Assembly (NCBI GenBank): GCA_035286465.1
Contig: DATEDF010000085.1
Coordinates: 8,569-72,568, forward strand
Source of the DNA: Fen-1231 sp035286465
GTDB taxonomy: Bacteria > Gemmatimonadota > Gemmatimonadetes > Gemmatimonadales > Gemmatimonadaceae
Length of the DNA stretch: 64,000 nucleotides
Direction of reading: 5' to 3'
Shown: positions 58,980-64,000 of the stretch, one piece after another
How positions within the stretch are numbered: the first letter of the stretch is position 1
Layout: every line of letters starts with the position of its first letter
Notes under the pieces: model-generated
Databases searched by the model: none
What the model was told of the DNA's origin: nothing
Seen by the model: only the letters and a program-made list of their open reading frames with translations
Translations under genes and position numbers: made by a program

Positions 58980-59927
58980 CTACCGCTCGACCACCACCGC
59001 CCCACGCCTGAGATCGAACGTCCATCGCGCGCCCCGCAGCGCCGCGCGCCCCGCGGCGCTCTCGAGCGCCACCGGCGACTGCCCCGGCCGCGCGACCAGG
59101 CGCACGCCCGGAAAGCCGAGCAGGATCGCGAGCGCCTCGCCCCGCGCCGGCTCCTTCGCGGACGCGTGCAGCGTGAGCCGGCGCGCGGCCAGGTCAAAGG
59201 TCGGCACGAGAGGCGCGAGCACGTCGAGCCCCACGCGCGACCGCGCCTCGGGTTCGAGCGTGACGGGCACGTTCGAGAGCGACTGCTCGCCGAGCGTCAC
59301 GATGTACGCGACCGCGAGCGTTGTGTCGCCTCGCGTGCCGAAGCGCTGGAGCTCGTCCAGCAGCTCGAGCGTGGGCGCGAGCACGAGCCCCTCGACGTTG
59401 GGATCAATGTCGGCCCGCACGACCGTGTTACCGATGCCAATCGTGACGCGCCCGAGCCCCGCCAGCTCGTTCGGCTCGAGTGCCACGACCGACGAGTCCG
59501 GCCCCTGACGCGTGGGCGGGTGCGTCGCGAGCCACTGCACGCGGAGCCGCTCGGGCCGCCCGAATCGCGGCGCGCCCGGCTCCGTCGGCGCCTGGTGCCA
59601 CTCGCCGAGCCACGCGTAGATGTGCCGCAGGCGCTCGTCAATGACGCGCGCGTCGCCGCCGAACTGCCGCGCCTCCTCGAGGAGCACGGCGCCCACCTTG
59701 AGCCGCCCGCGCGCGGCGAGGAACGCCCCAAGCGCGCCACGCGCTCCGGGATCGCGCGGCGCGCCGCGGGTCGCGGCGTAGAGCGCCGACTCCGCCTCGG
59801 CCAGCCGCCCGGCCGCGATCGCGCGATCGGCGGGAGACGGATCCACGCGCGGCGCGGGTCGCGGGGCCGCCTGCGCGCCGAGCGGCGGGGCGGCCAGCAA
59901 CAGCGCGAGGGCGAGTACAGTGCGCAC
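58980..59927 (-). CDS. Secreted protein with degenerate retropepsin-like domain
   Basis: A 315-residue protein with signal peptide (VLALALLLAAPPLGAQ). Residues about 25-90 look like a TPR-style helical pair (ADRAIAAGRLAEAESALYAATRGAPRDPGARGALG). The rest is beta-rich: VTIGIGNTVVRADIDPNVEGLVLAPTLELLDELQRFG and LAPLVPTFDLAARRLTLHA recall the flap and distal strands of bacterial aspartyl-protease-like domains. However, the catalytic DTG/DSG is replaced (DIDPN), so an active protease is doubtful. GTG 59927 is used. No Shine-Dalgarno sequence is visible because a heptamer element ends just upstream. Confidence 0.5.
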   Translation of the reverse strand: MRTVLALALLLAAPPLGAQAAPRPAPRVDPSPADRAIAAGRLAEAESALYAATRGAPRDPGARGALGAFLAARGRLKVGAVLLEEARQFGGDARVIDERLRHIYAWLGEWHQAPTEPGAPRFGRPERLRVQWLATHPPTRQGPDSSVVALEPNELAGLGRVTIGIGNTVVRADIDPNVEGLVLAPTLELLDELQRFGTRGDTTLAVAYIVTLGEQSLSNVPVTLEPEARSRVGLDVLAPLVPTFDLAARRLTLHASAKEPARGEALAILLGFPGVRLVARPGQSPVALESAAGRAALRGARWTFDLRRGAVVVER

Positions 59928-59943
59928 GGGAGGATTCTGAAGA

Positions 59944-60075
59944 GCGAGTGCACGGTTGACGGTGGACAGTAGACAGTCAACAGTTGACGCTTGGGCGCTC
60001 ACGTTGACTCGATCTCGACCACCACAGACTGTGAACCGTCTACTGTCAACTGTCCACTGTCTACTGTCCTTTGGT
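59944..60075. repeat. Palindromic heptamer-repeat element upstream of 58980-59927 gene
   Basis: GCGAGT at 59944-59949 starts tandem heptamers ACGGTTG, ACGGTGG, ACAGTAG, ACAGTCA, ACAGTTG. The far arm (60031-60067) carries the complementary words (TACTGTC, AACTGTC, CACTGTC, TACTGTC). Read toward the minus-strand gene, the ACTCGC end lies 17 bases before its GTG start. Confidence 0.85.
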
Positions 60076-60079
60076 AGTT

Positions 60080-61204
60080 CTATCGGCTGACCCGGTATAT
60101 CCCTCCCCCCAGATCCTCCGACACCAGCACCGACCCGTCGCGCCACACCGCCACGTCCGTGGGCCGCCCCCACCGCGAGCCGTCGGGCCGCTGGAAGCCC
60201 CAGACGAAATCCTCGTAGCTCACCGGGCGGTCGTTCGCGACGCGAATGCGCATCACTTTCGCGCCCGTCGGCACGTCGCGGTTCCACGAGCCGTGGAACG
60301 CGAGCAGCAGGTCGCCGCGCATCTCCGCGGGAAAGTGCGTCGCGCCGGTGAGGAACGTCATCCCGAGCGGCGCCGAGTGCGCCTGCATCTGGAGCGCGGG
60401 CGCGATGGTCACGTCGCAGCGCGCCTGGTCGCGGTACTCGGGATTCGGCACCCGGTCGGAGTGACAGTACGGCCAGCCGTAGTCGCCGCCATCGCGCAGG
60501 ACGTTGATCTCCTCGGGCGGCAGGTTCTCGTGGTCGGGCGGGATGTTGTCGCGCTCGTGCTGCGACACCCAGATCTCGTTGGTGACGGGGTGGAGCGCCA
60601 TCCCCACCGCGTTGCGCAGCCCGCGCGCGTAGAGCCGGCCGCCCCTGCCGTCGAGGTCGTAGCGCATGACGGCGGCGCGGTCGGGCGCGGTCTCCACGCA
60701 GAGATTGCACGACGAGCCGATCGCGACGTACATCCCGCTGTCGGCACCGAAGAGGATGCTGCGCGTGTAGTGCCCGCCGCCGCTCGAGAGCGTCGCCAGC
60801 ACTTCGGGGGTCGAGGCCGCCCGGCCGTTCTCGATCCGGACGCGCACCACCGCGTTCGTGTTCGCGATGTAGAGCCAGGTGCCGCGCCACGCGAGCCCGT
60901 GCGGCGAATTCAGCCCACTCACCGCCACGGTTTGGGAATCCGCCACCCCGTCGCCGTTCACGTCCACGAGCCGCGCGATCTGCCCCCGGCCCGTCTGGCT
61001 CACGTAGAGCGCGCCGTCGGGGCCCACCGAGAGCACGCGCGCGCCGCTCACGCGCGCGAAGAGGTTGAGCCGGAATCCCGCGGGCACGTGCAGCGAGTCG
61101 GGCGCGGTGCCGGACTCGATGATGCGCGCGGCGTCGGCGGCGCCGCGCGAGCAGTTGAGGTTCGCCAGCGCGGCGCAAACAAGAGGGAGGATCAGGGAGC
61201 GCAT
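60080..61204 (-). CDS. Sorbosone/glucose dehydrogenase-like beta-propeller protein
   Basis: A 374-residue exported protein of the PQQ-type soluble aldose dehydrogenase superfamily. LHVPAGFRLNLFARVSGARVLSVGPDGALYVSQ is the first blade. NSPHGLAWRGTWLYIANT, RGLRNAVGMALHPVTNEIWVSQHERDNI and GGDYGWPYCHSDRVPNPEY are the diagnostic motifs. FHGSWNRDVPTGAKVMRIR and GRPTDVAVWRDGSVLVSEDLGGGIYRVSR close the propeller. It could oxidise a sugar aldehyde in the periplasm using PQQ, though many family members are uncharacterised. ATG 61204 is used; a Cys near residue 20 hints at a lipoprotein but the lipobox is poor. Confidence 0.88.
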   Translation of the reverse strand: MRSLILPLVCAALANLNCSRGAADAARIIESGTAPDSLHVPAGFRLNLFARVSGARVLSVGPDGALYVSQTGRGQIARLVDVNGDGVADSQTVAVSGLNSPHGLAWRGTWLYIANTNAVVRVRIENGRAASTPEVLATLSSGGGHYTRSILFGADSGMYVAIGSSCNLCVETAPDRAAVMRYDLDGRGGRLYARGLRNAVGMALHPVTNEIWVSQHERDNIPPDHENLPPEEINVLRDGGDYGWPYCHSDRVPNPEYRDQARCDVTIAPALQMQAHSAPLGMTFLTGATHFPAEMRGDLLLAFHGSWNRDVPTGAKVMRIRVANDRPVSYEDFVWGFQRPDGSRWGRPTDVAVWRDGSVLVSEDLGGGIYRVSR

Positions 61205-61222
61205 GCGGGAGGATCCTGAACA

Positions 61223-61331
61223 GCGAGTGGACGGTACACGGTGGACAGTTGACGGTAGACGGTTGGTCACGCGAGGCATACGTACACGGTCCACCGTCAA
61301 CTGTGTACTGTCTACTGTCTACTGTCTACTG
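61223..61331. repeat. Palindromic heptamer-repeat element upstream of sorbosone-dehydrogenase-like gene
   Basis: GCGAGT at 61223-61228, then heptamers ACGGTAC, ACGGTGG, ACAGTTG, ACGGTAG, ACGGTTG. The right arm ends with tandem TACTGTC words. The ACTCGC end (read on the minus strand) lies 18 bases before ATG 61204, and the far end touches the kinase stop. Confidence 0.87.
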
Positions 61332-61344
61332 TCGTTGTCGTTTC

Positions 61345-62478
61345 CTAGCGCCCGAAGATCTTGCCCAGCACCCCGCCCCCCGCCCCCGCACCGGAGCTTC
61401 CCCCGTTCACCGCCGCCTGCAGCTCGGCGGCGAACTCCAGCGTCGTCGCGTGGCGGTCGTCCGCGTTCCGCGCCATCGCCTTCAGGAGCACTTTCTCCAC
61501 GCCCTCGGGGAAGTCCATCCCGGGCCGGCGCTGGCGCAGCGGAATCGGCTCGTTCCGGAGCCGCGCGATCATCATCTCCTGCTGCGTGCGCCCGTCGAAC
61601 GGGAGCTTCCCGGTCAGCATCTCGTAGGTCATCAGCGCCAGCGAGTAGATGTCGGTGCGCGCGTCCAGCGGCTTGCCGCGCAGCTGCTCGGGGCTCATGA
61701 ACTCGGGCGTCCCGAGGATGATCCCCGTCGCGGTGAGCTTCTCCAGCTCGCCGCCCGCCTTGCGCTCCTTCGCGAGCCCGAAGTCCATCACGACGGCGTA
61801 CTCCGAGCCATCGGGCTTCTTGCAGATCATCACGTTCTCGGGCTTCAGGTCCCGATGGATGATCTTGAGCTCGTGCGCCACGTGCAGCCCCGACGCGATC
61901 TGCGTGACGAAGTGCAGCGTCATCGCGAGCGGGATGAAGCCCATCTTGTTGTTCCGGTCGGCGAGGATCTCCCCTTCCACGAACGGCATCACCACGTAGA
62001 CGAGCCCGTCCTCCGTCTCGCCCATCCGCACGATGTGGCAGACGTTCGGGTGCGCGAGCCGGATGCCGAGCGCGGCCTCGCGCCGCAGCCGCGCCATCGC
62101 GTTCTCGTCCTTGGAGAGCGCCGGCGAGAGGATCTTGATCGCGTACCGCTCGTTGGTCGAGACGTCGTGCGCGAGGTAGACGTAGCTCATCCCGCCTTCG
62201 CCCACCTTCTTCACGATCGCGTAGCGCCCATCGAGCACCTGCCCGGTCATGTTCGAGTGGCTGATGACCTTTTTCTGCGCGATCTCCGGCGTGGGCGCGC
62301 GGGGCGTGGTGGCGCGCGGCGGGGGCGTCACCGGCGCCGGCCGCACCGCCGCGCCCGGGGCGCCTGGGGCGGCCGAGGCGCCCGCGCCGCCGAACGTGAT
62401 CAGCCGCCCGCCGTCCTTCGTGCAGAACTTCGCGTCGTCCGGGTACACCGTCCCGCACGTCGGGCACCGCATGCTCAT
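61345..62478 (-). CDS. Serine/threonine protein kinase with N-terminal zinc ribbon
   Basis: A 377-residue soluble Hanks-type kinase. Residues 1-28 are a zinc ribbon (CPTCGTVYPDDAKFC, with a further CT..GG). After a Pro-rich linker the kinase domain spans about 80-345: VGEGGMSYVYLA (glycine loop), YAIKIL (ATP lysine), HRDLKPENVM (catalytic loop, near 209), DFGLA (metal) and GTPEFMSPEQL (activation segment). There is no membrane helix or sensor domain, only a short Gly/Ala tail. ATG 62478 overlaps the upstream diguanylate cyclase stop (ATGA), so the two signalling proteins are co-translated. Confidence 0.93.
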   Translation of the reverse strand: MSMRCPTCGTVYPDDAKFCTKDGGRLITFGGAGASAAPGAPGAAVRPAPVTPPPRATTPRAPTPEIAQKKVISHSNMTGQVLDGRYAIVKKVGEGGMSYVYLAHDVSTNERYAIKILSPALSKDENAMARLRREAALGIRLAHPNVCHIVRMGETEDGLVYVVMPFVEGEILADRNNKMGFIPLAMTLHFVTQIASGLHVAHELKIIHRDLKPENVMICKKPDGSEYAVVMDFGLAKERKAGGELEKLTATGIILGTPEFMSPEQLRGKPLDARTDIYSLALMTYEMLTGKLPFDGRTQQEMMIARLRNEPIPLRQRRPGMDFPEGVEKVLLKAMARNADDRHATTLEFAAELQAAVNGGSSGAGAGGGVLGKIFGR

Positions 62479-63944
62479 TGGCACACCTTGTTCCGCCCGG
62501 CCGCCTTCGCGCGGTACAGCGCCTCGTCGGCGCGGGCAAAGAGATCGTCCACCGAATCCACGTCCGGGGCCGGGAAGTTCGCCACGCCGATGCTCACCGT
62601 CAGCCGCACGCCGCCGTGCGCCGTCACGAACTGCGTGTTCTCGATCCGCTCGCGCGTGCGCTCGGCGAAGATCGTCGCGCCCTGCAGCCCCGTTTCGGGG
62701 AGCACCACCACGAACTCCTCGCCCCCGAAGCGCGCCACGAGGTCCACGCTGCGGATGGATTCCGAGAGGAGCGCCGCGATCTCGCGCAGCACGTCGTCGC
62801 CCACGAGGTGGCCCTTCGTGTCGTTCACGCGCTTGAAGTGATCGAGGTCAATCATCAGGAACGTGATGACCGAGTCGTACCGGCGCGCGCGCTCCATCTC
62901 CGACGCGAGCCGCACGGTGAGCGCGCGGCGGTTCAGCACCTGCGTCAGCGGGTCGGTGTGCGCGAGCACCTCGAGGCGCACGTTGTCGGCCTTCGTCGTC
63001 TCGATGAGCTGCGCGCGGTGGATCGCCGCCACCGCCGCCTTGATCACCGCGTCGGCGAACTCGACGTCCTCGTTCGTGAGCGACGGCTCGTTGGCCATCC
63101 GCCGCAGGAAGAAGACGCCCGCCTGCACCTTGCCGAGCGAGAACGGGAGCGCGATCACCGAGCGGATCGGCACCTGCGTCCCGTTCGCCTGCCACTCCTT
63201 GCGGATGTCCGCGTAGAGCGGATTGCTCTGCAGGTCCTCCACCAGCACGGGATGCCCGTGGTCGAGCGCGCTCCGGATCTCCGGGTAGCGGTCGAGGTGG
63301 ATTTCGAAGTTGCGGAGCGCCGGGTTGTCGAACGCGGTGGCGACGATCCCCACCTTGTCGCCCGGCTTGGCGAGGATCACCGAGCAGCGCGAGAGGTTCA
63401 GCGCCCGCGCCACGCGGCGCGCGAGGATGTGATAGATCTCGTCGCTCGAGAGGTCGCCCGTGACCTCGTGCAGGATGTCCACCACCTTGCGGCGGCTCTC
63501 GGCGTCGTCGCGCGCCCGCTGCAGCTCCTCCTCCGCCGAGCGGAGCGCGAGCTGCGTCGTGGTCAGCACCCGGTGCAGCCGGAGCTGCGCCTGCACGCGC
63601 GCCACCAGCTCACGCGGGCGGAAGGGCTTGCGAATGAAGTCGGCCGCGCCCAGCCCGAACGTGCGCTCCGTCATCTCCTCGGGGGAGAGCGACGACACCA
63701 TCAGCACGGGGATGTCGCGCCAGCGCTGGTCGCTCTTGATCTCCTGGAGCAACTGCACGCCGTCGCTGCCCGGCATGATCACGTCGAGGAGAAGGAGGTC
63801 CGGCGGCGCCTTGTGCAGTTCCCGGAGCAGCGACTCGCGCCCGTCGGCGCCCGACACGTCGAACCCCGAGTCGCGAAGCAAGCCCGAGAGCGACTCGAGC
63901 ACGCCCGGATCGTCGTCCGCGATGAGGATGCGCGCGCTACCCAT
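62475..63944 (-). CDS. Response regulator with GAF and GGDEF domains (diguanylate cyclase)
   Basis: A 489-residue cytoplasmic signalling protein. The receiver domain covers 1-125, with phosphoacceptor Asp54 in LLLLDVIMPGSDG and DDD at 10-12. A short coiled coil leads to a GAF-like domain (about 170-320, VGIVATAFDNPALRNFEIHLDRYPEI). The GGDEF domain (about 330-489) has DPLTQVLNRRALTVRL, FLMIDLDHFKRVND and an intact GGEEF near 405, five residues after RSVD, the inhibitory I-site. It should make cyclic-di-GMP under phosphorylation control and feedback inhibition. ATG 63944 is chosen. Confidence 0.95.
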   Translation of the reverse strand: MGSARILIADDDPGVLESLSGLLRDSGFDVSGADGRESLLRELHKAPPDLLLLDVIMPGSDGVQLLQEIKSDQRWRDIPVLMVSSLSPEEMTERTFGLGAADFIRKPFRPRELVARVQAQLRLHRVLTTTQLALRSAEEELQRARDDAESRRKVVDILHEVTGDLSSDEIYHILARRVARALNLSRCSVILAKPGDKVGIVATAFDNPALRNFEIHLDRYPEIRSALDHGHPVLVEDLQSNPLYADIRKEWQANGTQVPIRSVIALPFSLGKVQAGVFFLRRMANEPSLTNEDVEFADAVIKAAVAAIHRAQLIETTKADNVRLEVLAHTDPLTQVLNRRALTVRLASEMERARRYDSVITFLMIDLDHFKRVNDTKGHLVGDDVLREIAALLSESIRSVDLVARFGGEEFVVVLPETGLQGATIFAERTRERIENTQFVTAHGGVRLTVSIGVANFPAPDVDSVDDLFARADEALYRAKAAGRNKVCQ

Positions 63945-63969
63945 CGCCACCGCTCCCCGCACTCCGCAC

Positions 63970-64000
63970 GTCCCCCTCCCCCTCCCCCCGCCCCTCCCCC
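63970..64000 (-). other. G-quadruplex-forming tract upstream of the diguanylate cyclase
   Basis: On the minus strand this reads as five runs of 4-6 guanines separated by single A or C bases, ending about 25 bases before the gene start. Runs that long with one-base loops are strong G-quadruplex candidates. The window edge cuts it. Confidence 0.6.

Overview
The window is very GC-rich (roughly 70% by eye), densely packed bacterial DNA. Genes overlap by ATGA or GTGA, GTG and TTG starts are common, and gene order is typical of an aerobic, Gram-negative soil-type bacterium. The outer-membrane factor, TonB-type protein, secreted proteins with AQ-type signal cleavage sites, Gly/Ala/Arg-rich insertions, tandem GMC dehydrogenases and two terminal oxidases all fit the Gemmatimonadota. 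That assignment is an inference: there is no rRNA or other phylogenetic marker here apart from leuS.

Layout. 1-7.3 kb: the end of an amidohydrolase, a HEAT-repeat protein, an alpha/beta hydrolase, a small hypothetical protein, endonuclease III, a cyclophilin, an unlisted 53-residue membrane peptide, and a P1B ATPase with a TPC motif. 7.3-15.7 kb: a complete cbb3 oxidase operon (fused ccoNO, ccoQ, a mono-haem ccoP, ccoG, ccoH, a SafE-like protein, ccoI, ccoS). 15.9-23.1 kb: a Spy-like protein, an HD protein, then an ECF sigma / anti-sigma / Spy-like / TolC / MacA-like / MacB-permease cluster. 23.2-31.7 kb: a TonB-like protein, a PadR regulator, the Kup potassium transporter, a double-PDZ protein, an MbfA-like iron exporter, a polysaccharide deacetylase and a cysteine-synthase-like enzyme. 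31.7-40.5 kb: leuS, a sensorless methyl-accepting protein, and a four-gene minus-strand operon (glycosyltransferase, deacetylase, glycosylasparaginase, potassium-channel-like protein). 40.6-46.1 kb: a caa3 oxidase operon with its CtaG factor. 46.1-54.8 kb: a membrane acyltransferase, a DacB-type peptidase, two tandem GMC oxidoreductases with a Tat-exported small subunit, a hydrolase and a repeat-rich secreted protein. 54.9-64 kb: a CoA-binding protein, a large carboxypeptidase-regulatory-like protein, an orphan HigA antitoxin beside a compositionally odd gap, a degenerate protease-like protein, a sorbosone-dehydrogenase-like protein, and a Ser/Thr kinase coupled to a response-regulator diguanylate cyclase.

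How the genes work together. Two oxygen-reducing systems (high-affinity cbb3, lower-affinity caa3) with their assembly factors dominate. They are flanked by metal handling (two P1B ATPases, MbfA-like), envelope-stress and efflux genes, and periplasmic oxidation enzymes that could feed electrons to cytochrome c.

Most distinctive signal. Several intergenic spaces carry palindromic elements built from tandem words of about 7 nt (4.6, 24.0, 40.0, 59.9 and 61.2 kb, with related elements at 3.2 and 45.0 kb). Most sit directly upstream of a start codon. A similar short-period repeat is inserted in frame inside ccoI. The window also strongly avoids GTCGAC and ATCGAC: Ile-Asp is nearly always ATT-GAC and Val-Asp is GTG-GAC.
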